Below are positions 36,541-45,507 of a stretch of DNA of 64,000 nucleotides, one piece after another (positions within the stretch are counted from its first letter, which is position 1; each line of letters begins with the position of its first letter). The DNA is from Microvirga lotononidis (GTDB taxonomy: Bacteria; Pseudomonadota; Alphaproteobacteria; Rhizobiales; Beijerinckiaceae), in the NCBI RefSeq assembly GCF_034627025.1, contig NZ_CP141048.1, forward strand, positions 1,041,501-1,105,500, in the 5' to 3' direction. The notes under the pieces were generated by a model that had not been told where the DNA came from, did not search any database, and saw only the letters and a program-made list of their open reading frames with translations. The translations under genes and the position numbers were made by a program.

Positions 36541-37439
36541 TGCGCTCGTCCTGGATCATCGGCGCGGCCTTTCTGGCGGCCTCCGCGACGCTGAGCCATG
36601 CAGCGGAGCCCGACCTCGCCTATGGCGCCTATCAGCGCGGCCTCTACCAGACGGCCTTCCGCGAGGCGAACCTGCGGCTTGAGAAGAACGCTAACGACGC
36701 CGCCGCCATGACGCTTCTCGGCGAGCTCTACAATCAGGGCCTCGGGGTCGCCATGGACCCGAAGAAGGCCTCCGAGTGGTACCGTCTGGCGGCAGGACGC
36801 GGCGACGCCAACGCGCTCGCGTCCCTCGGCCTCATGGCCCTCGACGGGCGCGGCATGCCCAAGAACCCCGCCCAAGGTCGGACCTGGCTCGAACAGGCCG
36901 CCGCCAAGGGCAATGCGCTGGCCTCGCATAACCTTGCCCTGCTCCTGCTCACCAGCGGCAACGACGAGGACCTGAAGAAGGCCGTCGAGCTGCTGCGGAA
37001 GGCGTCGGCGGCCGAGATCCCCGATGCGCAGCACGCCCTCGGCGTGCTCTACCTCAAAGGCCGGGGCGTGGAGCGGAACTCCACCGAGGCTGCCCGCCTC
37101 TTCGAACGCGCGGCCAGCAACGGCAGCTCGGTCGGCGAGGTGGAATACGCGATCCTGCTCTTTAACGGGGATGGTGTACCGGCCAGCGAATCCCAGGCCG
37201 CACGCTATTTCCGCCGGGCCGCTGCGAAGGGCAACGCCATCGCCCAGAACCGCCTCGCTCGCCTGCTGGTCGCCGGCCGCGGCGTTCCCGCCAACAAGGT
37301 CGATGGGGCGGCCTGGCACATTCTGGCGGCCGCCCAGGGCCTCGCCGATCCCTGGCTCGACCAGGCCTTCAAGGACCTGAGCGCAGAGGACCGCAAGCGC
37401 GCCGAAAAGCTCGCGGCCGAACGGCTCGGCATGCGCTGA
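36540..37439 (+). CDS. Sel1-repeat (SLR) family exported protein
   Basis: A 299-residue protein with a signal peptide (SWIIGAAFLAASATLSHAAE) followed by about six Sel1-like tetratricopeptide units, e.g. LYNQGLGVAMDPKKASEWYRLAA, LGVLYLKGRGVERNSTEAARLFERA and ILLFNGDGVPASESQAARYF. Such proteins act as periplasmic scaffolds; no partner can be named from sequence. The ATG at 36540 shares its A with the stop of the ThiE-like gene, so translation is coupled. Confidence 0.88.
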   Translation: MRSSWIIGAAFLAASATLSHAAEPDLAYGAYQRGLYQTAFREANLRLEKNANDAAAMTLLGELYNQGLGVAMDPKKASEWYRLAAGRGDANALASLGLMALDGRGMPKNPAQGRTWLEQAAAKGNALASHNLALLLLTSGNDEDLKKAVELLRKASAAEIPDAQHALGVLYLKGRGVERNSTEAARLFERAASNGSSVGEVEYAILLFNGDGVPASESQAARYFRRAAAKGNAIAQNRLARLLVAGRGVPANKVDGAAWHILAAAQGLADPWLDQAFKDLSAEDRKRAEKLAAERLGMR

Positions 37440-37458
37440 GCGCATGAGAGTCCACCCT

Positions 37459-37530
37459 GCGAGGGATCATTCGCGCCGCTGCTCGGTTGACCACCGCTTG
37501 ACGCGAACCCTCGCGTGGTCCATCGACCAC
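37459..37530 (+). promoter_or_regulatory. leader with nested and mutually exclusive stems upstream of the inositol-phosphatase gene
   Basis: GCGAGGG (37459-37465) pairs with CCCTCGC (37508-37514), and inside it TTCGCG (37470-37475) with CGCGAA (37502-37507). A second hairpin GTGGTC (37515-37520)-CATC-GACCAC (37525-37530) follows. A second GACCAC at 37489-37494 lies in the first loop and could compete for the same GTGGTC. The region ends 38 bases before the next ATG. Confidence 0.5.
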
Positions 37531-37568
37531 TCTTCATTTCAAAACCGCTCTTTGCCAGGACTTGCCCG

Positions 37569-38363
37569 ATGATCCGTTCGCCCCTCATGACCGTCATGAC
37601 CGATGCCGTGATGAAGGCTTCGCGCTCGCTCAAGCGCGATTTCGGTGAGGTGGAGAACCTGCAGGTCTCTCGGAAAGGGCCTGGCGACTTCGTTTCCGCG
37701 GCCGATCGCAAGGCGGAGAAGATCCTGCGCGAGGCGCTCGAAAAGGCCCGTCCCGGCTACGGCTTCGTCATGGAGGAGCAAGGCGTCGTCGAGGGCACCG
37801 ACCAGAGCCATCGCTGGCATATCGACCCGCTCGACGGCACCACCAACTTCCTGCACGGCCTGCCCCAATTCGCCATCTCGATCGGCCTGGAGCGCGACGG
37901 CCAGATCGTCGCCGGCGTGATCTACGATCCTGCCAAGGACGAGCTCTTCATCTCCGAGAAGGGCAAGGGCGCCTATCTCAACAACCGCCGCATCCGTGTG
38001 GCGGCCCGCACCGACGTGCCGGATGCGGTCGTCGCCTGCGGCCTGCCGCATATCGGCAAGGGCGACCACGGCCTCTTCCTGCGCGAATGCGCCGCCGTCA
38101 TGGGCAATGTGGGCGGCATGCGCCGCTGGGGCGCCGCCGCCCTTGACCTCGCCTACGTGGCCTGCGGGCGCTTCGACGCCTACTGGGAGCGTGGCCTGAA
38201 CACCTGGGACATCGCCGCCGGGATCCTGATGATCCGCGAGGCGGGCGGCTTCGTGTCCGACGCGGACGGCGGCAGCGACCCCATGGCCAAGGGCTCCGTC
38301 GCCTGCGGCAACGAGGTGATGCACCGCGAGCTGCTCAAGCTCCTGAAGAAGGCCAAGGGGTAA
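37569..38363 (+). CDS. inositol monophosphatase family protein (SuhB-like)
   Basis: A Mg-dependent sugar/inositol phosphatase. The 264-residue protein has metal-site motifs VMEEQG, WHIDPLDGTTNFLHGLP and NTWDIAAGILMIREAGG, all intact. SuhB in enterobacteria also joins rRNA antitermination complexes; nothing in the sequence tells whether this one does. The ATG at 37569 begins the conserved MIRSPLMTVMTDAVMKASRSL segment; the open frame upstream runs through the structured leader. It precedes the MotA/MotB-like pair on the same strand. Confidence 0.9.
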   Translation: MIRSPLMTVMTDAVMKASRSLKRDFGEVENLQVSRKGPGDFVSAADRKAEKILREALEKARPGYGFVMEEQGVVEGTDQSHRWHIDPLDGTTNFLHGLPQFAISIGLERDGQIVAGVIYDPAKDELFISEKGKGAYLNNRRIRVAARTDVPDAVVACGLPHIGKGDHGLFLRECAAVMGNVGGMRRWGAAALDLAYVACGRFDAYWERGLNTWDIAAGILMIREAGGFVSDADGGSDPMAKGSVACGNEVMHRELLKLLKKAKG

Positions 38364-38488
38364 GTCCCGGGCCGTTTCCGGCCGATATTTCTGTTCGTCC
38401 CGTTGAAGTCGGCCATGGTCGCGCTTGATCCTTCGGACAGGCGCGGTCACATTGGTGCAGCTCCGAAGCACCAATGCACAGGATAACG

Positions 38489-39451
38489 ATGGCGGACCAA
38501 CCCCTTACCCCACCGCGGATTTATCTGATCCGCATGGCGGTCTTCCTGGTTCTGGCAGGGTTCGTCGCCTTCATCCTCTACCGGCAGATCTGGGCGGCCT
38601 TCCAGGCCAATCCGGGCCTGAACGCCCTGATTCTGGGCGTCATGTTCATCGGCATCGTACTGGCCATCCGGCAGCCCTGGCGGCTTTTTCCGGAAGTACG
38701 GTGGGTCAATACTCTCCGTCAGACCGAGGAAGGGCTCGTCGCCCCCTCCCCGCCGGTCCTGCTGGCCCCCCTGGCCGCCCTCCTCGGCAACCGGCCCGGC
38801 CAAGCCGGCTTTTCCGTCGCGGCGACCCGCTCGGTCCTGGACTCCATCGGGGCCCGCCTCGACGAGAGCCGCGAGATCGTGCGCTATCTCGCGGGCCTCC
38901 TGGTTTTCCTGGGCCTCCTCGGCACCTTCTGGGGTCTCATCGACACGGTCGGCTCGGTCGGGCGCATCATCTCGTCGCTGCGCACCGGGCAGGACACCGC
39001 CGTTCTCTTCGACGAGCTGAAGAACTCGCTTGCCGGCCCGCTCCAGGGCATGGGCCTGTCCTTCTCCGCATCCCTGTTCGGCCTTGCCGGCTCCCTCGTC
39101 CTCGGCTTCCTCGACCTCCAGGCCGGCCAGGCCCAGAGCCGCTTCTACACGGAGCTGGAGGACTGGCTTGCGGTCTCCACCCTGGACACGCCCACCGACA
39201 CCACCATGCGCCCCGGCACCTCGCACGACCTGACGGTGGCGTTGAACCGGCTCACCGCCGCCGTCAACGATGGCGCAGGCGGCAGGGCCGCGACCCAGGC
39301 CATGGCCAACCTGGCCGAGGGTGTCCAGGGCCTCGTCCAGCACATGCGGGCGGAGCAGCAGATGATCCGCGACTGGGTCGAGGCCCAGGCCGCCCGCGAG
39401 AAGGAGCTGAAGCAGGTTCTCGACCGCATCTCCCGTGAAAGGCTGCCCTGA
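38489..39451 (+). CDS. MotA/TolQ/ExbB-type proton channel membrane protein
   Basis: A 320-residue membrane protein of the MotA/TolQ/ExbB superfamily. Two N-terminal helices (about 18-36 and 48-65) come first. A cytoplasmic segment follows, then the paired helices characteristic of stator channels (YLAGLLVFLGLLGTFWGLIDTVGSV; GLSFSASLFGLAGSLVLGFLDL). A C-terminal helical tail is rich in Gln/Glu. The start at 38489 has AGGAT upstream; an ATG at 38474 is an alternative. It overlaps the MotB-like gene by one base. There are no flagellar genes here, so a dedicated two-gene envelope stator is likely. Confidence 0.85.
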   Translation: MADQPLTPPRIYLIRMAVFLVLAGFVAFILYRQIWAAFQANPGLNALILGVMFIGIVLAIRQPWRLFPEVRWVNTLRQTEEGLVAPSPPVLLAPLAALLGNRPGQAGFSVAATRSVLDSIGARLDESREIVRYLAGLLVFLGLLGTFWGLIDTVGSVGRIISSLRTGQDTAVLFDELKNSLAGPLQGMGLSFSASLFGLAGSLVLGFLDLQAGQAQSRFYTELEDWLAVSTLDTPTDTTMRPGTSHDLTVALNRLTAAVNDGAGGRAATQAMANLAEGVQGLVQHMRAEQQMIRDWVEAQAAREKELKQVLDRISRERLP

Positions 39452-40479
39452 TGCCGGTGTCGAGCGCGGGAGGACGTCGGCGGGGACGCAGCAGCCAGCT
39501 CAATTACTGGCCGGGCTTCGTGGACGCCCTGTCGACCCTGCTTCTGGCCATCATCTTCCTGATCTCGGTCTTCACGGTCGGGCAGTTCTTCCTGTCCCGC
39601 GAATTGTCAGGCCGCGACACGGTCCTCGACCGCCTGAATCGGCAGATCGCCGAGTTGACCGACCTTCTCTCCCTGGAGCGCTCGAACCGGCGCACCATCG
39701 AGGATACGGTCACGTCCCTGCAGACCACCCTGCGCGCCAACGAGGCCGAGCGGGCGCGCCTCCAGGGCCTCCTCGACAGCGGCGGCGCCGCACAGGCCCA
39801 GGCGCAGGAGCTGGGCACGCAGCTCGAAACCGAGCGTCAGGCCACCGGCCGGGCCATGAGCCAGGTCGAGATCCTCAACCAGCAGATCGCCGCCATGCGC
39901 CGCCAGCTCGCGGCCCTGGAGGAGGCCCTCGCGGCCTCCGAGAACCGGGACAAGGAAAGCCAGGCCCGCATCGCCGATCTCGGCAGCCGCCTCAATGTGG
40001 CCCTGGCCCAGCGGGTGCAGGAGCTGGCGCGCTACCGGTCCGATTTCTTCGGGCGCCTGCGGCAGATCCTCGGCAACCGGCCGGACGTGCGCATCGTCGG
40101 CGACCGCTTCGTGTTCCAGTCCGAAGTTCTCTTCCCGGCCGGCCAGGCGACCCTGCGCCCGGAGGCCTCCGGCGAGATCGACCGCATCGCCTCCGCATTG
40201 ATCGAGCTGGAGCGTCAGGTGCCGCCGGATATTCCCTGGGTGATTCGCGTCGACGGCCACACCGACCAGCGCCCCATCGCGACGTCGCAATTCCCGTCCA
40301 ACTGGGCCCTGTCGTCGGCCCGCGCCATCGCGGTGGTCCAGGCCCTGATCGCCCGTGGCGTCCAGCCCCAGCACCTCGTCGCCGCCGGCTTCGGCGAGTT
40401 CCAGCCCCTCGACAACGGCAACACGGAAGAGGCTTACGCCCGCAACCGGCGCATCGAGCTGAAGCTGACGGAGCGGTGA
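39451..40479 (+). CDS. OmpA/MotB-domain peptidoglycan-binding membrane protein
   Basis: A 342-residue partner of the preceding channel protein. An Arg-rich head (GGRRRGRSS) and one membrane helix (NYWPGFVDALSTLLLAIIFLISVF) with the stator aspartate near its start come first. A long coiled coil (about 55-195) follows. The C-terminal OmpA/MotB peptidoglycan-binding domain has VIRVDGHTDQRPI and EAYARNRRIELKL. The coiled coil is much longer than in flagellar MotB. Its TGATG start overlap with the channel gene shows tight coupling. It ends one base from the convergent pip gene. Confidence 0.88.
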   Translation: MPVSSAGGRRRGRSSQLNYWPGFVDALSTLLLAIIFLISVFTVGQFFLSRELSGRDTVLDRLNRQIAELTDLLSLERSNRRTIEDTVTSLQTTLRANEAERARLQGLLDSGGAAQAQAQELGTQLETERQATGRAMSQVEILNQQIAAMRRQLAALEEALAASENRDKESQARIADLGSRLNVALAQRVQELARYRSDFFGRLRQILGNRPDVRIVGDRFVFQSEVLFPAGQATLRPEASGEIDRIASALIELERQVPPDIPWVIRVDGHTDQRPIATSQFPSNWALSSARAIAVVQALIARGVQPQHLVAAGFGEFQPLDNGNTEEAYARNRRIELKLTER

Positions 40480-40480
40480 T

Positions 40481-41434
40481 CTACGCGAAGCGATCGGTCG
40501 CCGCGACGATGCTCTCCGTCATGCCGGGATCGCGTGCATCGTGCCCGGCTTCGCCCACGACGATCAGTTCGCTGCCCGGCCAGTGTCGCTGGAGATTCCA
40601 GGGCGTGACGAGCGGACCGCCGATGTCGAGCCTGCCATGAATGAGGATGCCGGGAATGCCCGCGAGGCGGTTCGCGTTCCGCATCAGGACACCATCCTCA
40701 AGCCAAGCCCTGTTCCGCCAGTAATGGGTGACGAGCCGCGCGAAGCCTAACCGAAACGCTGGATCCTGGTATCGCGGGTGAGGCTTGTGGGCGGGATGCA
40801 CGGCCACGATGGCCATTTCCCAATCGCACCAATCCTGCGCGGCCTTCTCGTGGATTGCGGCGTCCGGATGCATGAGGAGACGGTGATAGGCCTCGACCAA
40901 GCTTCCATCCGGGTACGGCTCGGGCACGCCAGCCCTGAATCGGCTCCAGGCCTCGGGGAAGAAGGCTCCGACACCTTGGGTGATCCACGCGATTTCCGAA
41001 TCCGTCGTGGTCGCGATGCTGAACAGGGCCATCTCGGTCACGCGCTCGGGATATTCCTCTGCATAGGCGAGTGCCAGGGTCGAGCCCCACGAGCCGCCCA
41101 GCACCAGCCATCGCTCGATTCCGAGATGCTGCCGCAGGCGTTCGATATCGGCGACGAGATGAGGCGTGGTGTTGGTAGAGAGGTCGATGCCGGGATTGCT
41201 GGCATGCGGGGTGCTGCGCCCGCTCCCGCGCTGATCGAAGAGCACAATGCGGTAGGCGCCCGGGTCGAAATACCGCCGCGCATTTACCGTGCAGCCGGAC
41301 CCTGGCCCTCCATGCAGCACCAGAGCAGGCTTCCCCGCAGGATTGCCGCAGGTTTCCCAATAAACGCGGTGACCGTCGCCCACATCGAGCATGCCGGAGT
41401 CATAGGGATCAATAGGAGAATAGAGGTCGGGCAT
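40481..41434 (-). CDS. pip: proline iminopeptidase
   Basis: An alpha/beta-hydrolase of peptidase family S33 that removes N-terminal proline. The 317-residue protein has the oxyanion HGGPGSGC, the nucleophile elbow GGSWGSTLAL, the substrate loop FDQRGSGRSTPHA, the acid in HGRLDIGGP, and the histidine in VVGEAGHDARD. All triad elements are intact. The gene is monocistronic and converges on the MotB-like gene with a single base between stop codons, so the two transcripts must overlap. Confidence 0.93.
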   Translation of the reverse strand: MPDLYSPIDPYDSGMLDVGDGHRVYWETCGNPAGKPALVLHGGPGSGCTVNARRYFDPGAYRIVLFDQRGSGRSTPHASNPGIDLSTNTTPHLVADIERLRQHLGIERWLVLGGSWGSTLALAYAEEYPERVTEMALFSIATTTDSEIAWITQGVGAFFPEAWSRFRAGVPEPYPDGSLVEAYHRLLMHPDAAIHEKAAQDWCDWEMAIVAVHPAHKPHPRYQDPAFRLGFARLVTHYWRNRAWLEDGVLMRNANRLAGIPGILIHGRLDIGGPLVTPWNLQRHWPGSELIVVGEAGHDARDPGMTESIVAATDRFA

Positions 41435-41502
41435 GGGCCATGCTTACCATGCCGGCACCGCCATGCCAGGCATGATGCAAGGGTAATCACTGCGTCTTCC
41501 GC

Positions 41503-41676
41503 CTACCCCTTCCCCAAAGCCTGGGCGACGTCCTGGACCTGATCGCCGACGCGGCGGATGGTCTCCACCACCTGCGGGCGCGGGACGTTCCAGCGGTCGG
41601 ACCAGTACTGGAGATCCCACGGCTCGAGGATGTTGATCCGGGTCGAGTCCTGCGGATGTCTCCTGCTGACGCCCAT
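41503..41676 (-). CDS. DUF3606 domain-containing small protein
   Basis: A 57-residue protein matching the DUF3606 pattern (STRINILEPWDLQYWSDRWNVPRPQVVETIRRVGDQVQDV overall; a charged start, the EPWDLQYW core, then a helical segment). The family is common in Proteobacteria and its function is unknown. The ATG at 41676 is preferred; one at 41700 is also possible. It lies alone between pip and the ABC exporter. Confidence 0.8.
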   Translation of the reverse strand: MGVSRRHPQDSTRINILEPWDLQYWSDRWNVPRPQVVETIRRVGDQVQDVAQALGKG

Positions 41677-41805
41677 GCCTGCGTTCCCGGCCAATCCCAA
41701 GCGTGCCTTCGGTCCGACGCAACGGTTTCGGGTCCCATGGGCAGGTCAGATGGGAAGGACAAGCCGGATGTCAGCCCATGCCCGTGCATCAATTTGAGGC
41801 AGCGC

Positions 41806-43605
41806 CTATTCGGCCGCCTCGTGATGCCCGTGCGCGCTCGTGAACTGGAGGCGGGCGAGACGCGCGTAGAGGCCACCCTGGGCGAGAAGGGTCTCGTGGG
41901 TGCCCTCTTCGACGATCACGCCCTTGTCCATGACCAGGATACGGTCGGCAGACCGGACCGTGGCGAGGCGGTGGGCGATGACCAGGGTGGTGCGTCCTTC
42001 CATCAGCCGGTCGAGGGCCGTCTGGACCTTGCGCTCGCTCTCCGCGTCGAGCGCCGAGGTCGCTTCGTCGAGGAGCAGGATCGGGGCGTCCTTCAGGATC
42101 GCCCGGGCAATGGCCAGACGCTGGCGCTGGCCGCCCGAGAGGGTCACGCCGCGCTCGCCGATCATCGTCCGGTAGCCTTCCGGAAGAGCCTGGATGAAGC
42201 CGTCGGCGGAGGCGAGTTCGGCGGCGCGGAAAACCTCGTCCTCCGTGGCCTCGGGGCGGCCGTAGCGGATGTTGTCGAGGACGGAGGCGGCGAAGATCGT
42301 CGGCTCCTGCGGCACGAGGGCCATCCGGGCCCGCAGGGCGGCGGGATCGGCCTCGTGGACCGCGACCCCGTCGACCCGGATCGTGCCGCTCTGCGGATCG
42401 TAGAAGCGCAGCAGCAATTGCAGGATCGTGCTCTTGCCCGCCCCCGAAGGCCCGACGATGGCGACCCGCTCGCCGGATTTCACCGCAAAGCTCAGGCCGT
42501 GGATCGCGCGCTGGTCGGCGCGGGTCGGATAGGCGAAATGCACGTCCTCGAACGCGACGGTGCCGAGCGGCGGCTCCGGCAGGGGCTTCGGGTTCTGCGG
42601 CCTCTCGACGGCGGGCTTCGCCGCGAGGATCTCGCCGAGGCGCTCCGCCGCGCCGGCTGCCTGGGCAAGCTCGCCGTAGACCTCCGAGAGCTGGCCGAGG
42701 GAGCTTGCGGCGAAGACCGCATAGAGCACGAATTGCGACAGGCGCCCGCCCGTCATCTGCCCGGCCAGCACATCCTGCGCGCCGTACCAAAGGACGCCGA
42801 CCACGCTGGCAGACACCAGGAAGATGCCGGCACCGGTCAGGAAGGCCCGCATTGTGGTGGAGAGCCTGGCCGCATCGAAGGCCTCCTCGGCGGCGGCCGT
42901 GAAGCGGGCGGCGGTGAGGCTTTCCATGCCGAAGGCCTGCATGGTCCGCACGGCCCCGATGGCCTCCGCCGCATAGGCCGATGCGTCGGCGAGCCGGTCC
43001 TGTGCCGCCCGCGAGCGCCGCCGCACGGCGCGCCCGGAGAAGACCAGGGGCAGGACGATGACCGGGATGGCGAGAAGAACGAGCGCCGAGAGCTTCGGGC
43101 TCGTGATGATCATCAGGGCGGTGGCGCCCAGGAAAAGGAAGAGATTGCGCAGGGCGATCGAGATGCTGACCCCGAAGGCCGCCTTGACCTGGGTGGTGTC
43201 GGCCGTGAGCCTGGAGACGATCTCGCCGCTCTTGGTCTGGTCGAAGAAGGCGGGATCGAGGGAGGTCAGGTGCCGGAATACGGCGGCGCGCAGATCGGCC
43301 ACCACCCGCTCGCCGAGAGTGATGACGCAGTAATAGCGAAGGGCGCTGGCCAGGGCGAGGACGCCCACCACCACGACCAGGAGGGCGAAATAGGCGCCGA
43401 TATAGGCGCGGCCCTCGTCCGAGAAGCCGAAATCGATGACCCGCCGCACCGCGATCGGCACGACGAGCGTGGCGCCGGAGGCTGCGGCGAGCGCCGCCAG
43501 CGCCGCCGCGATCCGTCCCTTATAGGCCAGGCCATAGGGGATGAGCGGCTTCAGGGCGCTGAGCGCAGCCTTGGGGCGGGTCTGCCCTTGGGAATGATCG
43601 GCCAT
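41806..43605 (-). CDS. ABC transporter, fused permease/ATP-binding exporter (ABCB/MsbA-like)
   Basis: A homodimeric type IV exporter half-transporter of 599 residues. The N-terminal transmembrane domain has six helices (about 30-320). The ATPase domain has Walker A GPSGAGKST, signature LSGGQRQRLAIARA, Walker B ILLLDEATSALD and the switch histidine in IAHRLAT. It resembles lipid or multidrug exporters in Hyphomicrobiales; the substrate is not evident. The ATG at 43605 (MADHSQGQ) gives normal length. It is divergent from rpmE. Confidence 0.92.
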   Translation of the reverse strand: MADHSQGQTRPKAALSALKPLIPYGLAYKGRIAAALAALAAASGATLVVPIAVRRVIDFGFSDEGRAYIGAYFALLVVVVGVLALASALRYYCVITLGERVVADLRAAVFRHLTSLDPAFFDQTKSGEIVSRLTADTTQVKAAFGVSISIALRNLFLFLGATALMIITSPKLSALVLLAIPVIVLPLVFSGRAVRRRSRAAQDRLADASAYAAEAIGAVRTMQAFGMESLTAARFTAAAEEAFDAARLSTTMRAFLTGAGIFLVSASVVGVLWYGAQDVLAGQMTGGRLSQFVLYAVFAASSLGQLSEVYGELAQAAGAAERLGEILAAKPAVERPQNPKPLPEPPLGTVAFEDVHFAYPTRADQRAIHGLSFAVKSGERVAIVGPSGAGKSTILQLLLRFYDPQSGTIRVDGVAVHEADPAALRARMALVPQEPTIFAASVLDNIRYGRPEATEDEVFRAAELASADGFIQALPEGYRTMIGERGVTLSGGQRQRLAIARAILKDAPILLLDEATSALDAESERKVQTALDRLMEGRTTLVIAHRLATVRSADRILVMDKGVIVEEGTHETLLAQGGLYARLARLQFTSAHGHHEAAE

Positions 43606-43769
43606 GACACCTTGCGTTTTACGGAATCGCCACACGGGGCGGTTTAGCACCTTTGCCCCGGCTTGTTTCAAGGTCTTAAGTGAGGTATAGGCGCGCATTC
43701 ATCAATTCAGGCTCGATCTCAACATTGCGGGCTGACCAGGTCTGGCTGGCCGCAACAAGGACTATGGCA

Positions 43770-44009
43770 ATGGCGCGCAAAGAAACCGATCACCCCGATT
43801 ACCACTTCATCAAAGTGGTCATGACCAACGGCACCGAGTACACGACCCGCTCGACCTACGGCAAAGAGGGCGACACCCTCAACCTCGACATCGATCCGAA
43901 CACCCACCCGGCTTGGACCGGCGGTACGCAGCAGCTGCTCGATCGCGGCGGCCGCGTGTCGCGCTTCAACTCGAAGTTCGGTGGCTTGGGCCTCGGCGCG
44001 AAGAAGTAA
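43770..44009 (+). CDS. rpmE: 50S ribosomal protein bL31
   Basis: A 79-residue large-subunit protein. [17 protein letters not shown] and [27 protein letters not shown] segments identify alphaproteobacterial bL31. The zinc-binding cysteines of the C+ type are absent, so this is the zinc-independent form. The ATG at 43770 has AAGGA 8 bases upstream; an ATG two codons earlier sits too close to it. An excellent terminator follows 25 bases after the stop. Confidence 0.95.
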   Translation: MARKETDHPDYHFIKVVMTNGTEYTTRSTYGKEGDTLNLDIDPNTHPAWTGGTQQLLDRGGRVSRFNSKFGGLGLGAKK

Positions 44010-44033
44010 TCCGCGTCCCTCCGACCGGAATCG

Positions 44034-44059
44034 AAAAGCCCCGCTTCGGCGGGGCTTTT
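44034..44059 (+). terminator. intrinsic terminator of rpmE
   Basis: AAAAGCCCCGC (44034-44044), loop TTCG, GCGGGGCTTTT (44049-44059), then TTCTTT. The 11-bp stem with a UUCG tetraloop has strong textbook form. Its A tract also lets it act for the opposing iron-permease gene that ends at 44088. Confidence 0.93.
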
Positions 44060-44087
44060 TCTTTGGCGGTTTTGTCCGAAGGCTGCT

Positions 44088-44426
44088 TCAGGCGGCCTCC
44101 CTGACAGGGGACTCGTCGGTCGCCTTCAGGGTGCGGACCTCGCGCAGGAGCTCCCGGTTCAGGAGTTCCAGCGAGCGCAGGCGCTGCTCCATCTCGTCGA
44201 TGGTGCGGTTGCCCGTGTTCTGTAGCAGGAACACCATCAGGAAGGTGCAGATCGTGGTGCCGGTGTTGATCACGAGCTGCCACGTATCGGAGAACTGGAA
44301 GACGGGGCCGGAAATGGCCCAAACGGCCACGAGAAGGCAGGCCGCCATGAAGGCATAGGGGCTGCCCAGGTTGTCGGAAATCCACTCGGACAGGATTTCG
44401 AAACGGTTCGTGATGAACTTTTTCAT
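44088..44426 (-). CDS. low affinity iron permease family protein
   Basis: A 112-residue small membrane protein of the Fet4-like low-affinity iron permease family. Two hydrophobic helices (PYAFMAACLLVAVWAISGPVF; LVINTGTTICTFLMVFLLQ) are followed by a charged helix beginning NTGNRTIDEMEQRLRSLE. In bacteria the transport role is not established; the family name comes from yeast Fet4. The ATG at 44426 has GGAGAG upstream. It converges on rpmE across a shared terminator. Confidence 0.85.
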   Translation of the reverse strand: MKKFITNRFEILSEWISDNLGSPYAFMAACLLVAVWAISGPVFQFSDTWQLVINTGTTICTFLMVFLLQNTGNRTIDEMEQRLRSLELLNRELLREVRTLKATDESPVREAA

Positions 44427-44661
44427 GGAACTCTCCTCGCGACCAGCCGCCACGGGCCCGATCACAGGAGAGCTGAGCGATCAGTCTTCTGCGCGGACCC
44501 GAGACGGCATGGTCTTTCGACTGTCGCTTGACATGGGTTGCATATCCTTAGGTTGACGGCACAAGAGCGGCCGACACGTTAGGTGTAGTCCCTCAGGCAA
44601 GGGATTCAACCCTTCAAGGAGGCGTTAGTGCCGGGTGCGGCAACGTAGCCGATCCTCCCGC

Positions 44662-45198
44662 CTACTCTACCGCCCCGAAGGCCCGCTGCAGCATCCCGAG
44701 CTGGGCGGCGACCGGGTTCGATGCCGGGGGACGGGGAGCCTCCTCGGCCTCGGTGATGAGGCGCTCGAGATGCAGGATCCGGGCGTGAAGCCGGGTCGCG
44801 AGACCCATCAGCTCCCGCAGGCGGACGGGAAGCCCCTCATATTCCGCGATGGTGGTCGCAGTGTCCTGCGAGTTCAGGCGAACACGGTTCTTTTCCAGCT
44901 GCGCCTGATCGGCCGTGATCTCTCCTTCCGCAACGGCGCGCTGGAGCAGAAGCCATGACGCGACCTGCATGAGGCGGGTCGTGAGACGCATGCTCTCGCT
45001 GGCATAGACGAGGCTCGCCTGGCGCGGCAGGTGGCGGGATTCCTCCCGACCCGGGCCGTCGAGATAGGCAGCCGTTTCCTCGATGAGCTCCATGCCCTCC
45101 TGGAAGAGCGCCTTGAAGGCCTCGGACCCCACGAAGCTCTGCCCGAACCGGACAGGATCGACATCGAGCTGGATCACGTCGGGTTCGTTCACGCACAT
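44662..45198 (-). CDS. DUF1465 family protein
   Basis: A 178-residue soluble, largely helical protein conserved in Alphaproteobacteria. An N-terminal helix contains FKALFQEGMELIEETAAYLDGPGR, and a following segment SESMRLTTRLMQVASWLLLQRAVAEGEIT looks like a regulator-type bundle. The function is unknown. The start at 45198 (MCVNEPDVIQ) has AGGGAG-type purines upstream. The gap upstream has TTAACCTTAAG words and a TATACT at 45255-45260 on the minus strand that could be its promoter. DUF1192 lies just upstream, separated by a terminator. Confidence 0.82.
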   Translation of the reverse strand: MCVNEPDVIQLDVDPVRFGQSFVGSEAFKALFQEGMELIEETAAYLDGPGREESRHLPRQASLVYASESMRLTTRLMQVASWLLLQRAVAEGEITADQAQLEKNRVRLNSQDTATTIAEYEGLPVRLRELMGLATRLHARILHLERLITEAEEAPRPPASNPVAAQLGMLQRAFGAVE

Positions 45199-45385
45199 CT
45201 CCCAAAAAACTGCCTCCCGCTCCTTGCGGGCGGCAGGTACGAACTGTTGAGATGAGTATAGGACGGACTGATCGGGCTTGCCTCGGTAACCTCTTCTTAA
45301 GGTTAAGGCGGCGCCTCGTCGGGACAAGTGGGCCCGATTTCGCTTCCGAGAACGCGCTCGGCGAAGAGCGCCGCGTCGACTCCAT

Positions 45386-45411
45386 AAAAATCGAGCCGCA
45401 CGGAGCGGCTC
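45386..45411 (-). terminator. intrinsic terminator downstream of DUF1192
   Basis: On the minus strand GAGCCGC (45405-45411), loop TCCGT, GCGGCTC (45393-45399), then GATTTTTAT. A 7-bp GC stem followed by a T run. It separates DUF1192 from DUF1465, so DUF1465 needs its own promoter within 45199-45385. Confidence 0.8.
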
Positions 45412-45507
45412 TTGAAGTCTAACAGGGAAGCGTCGAACAGAGTGGGCTTCAAAGCCACTCGGCATCCAGGAAGGGTCCCGGATGCCTTTACGTCTATCCG
45501 GGAATGG

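Noticed and set aside
38489..40479. Zorya-type anti-phage system (ZorA/ZorB)
   Set aside because: The MotA/MotB-like pair has the right fold order, but no ZorC/ZorD or ZorE effector follows: the next gene is a convergent proline iminopeptidase.
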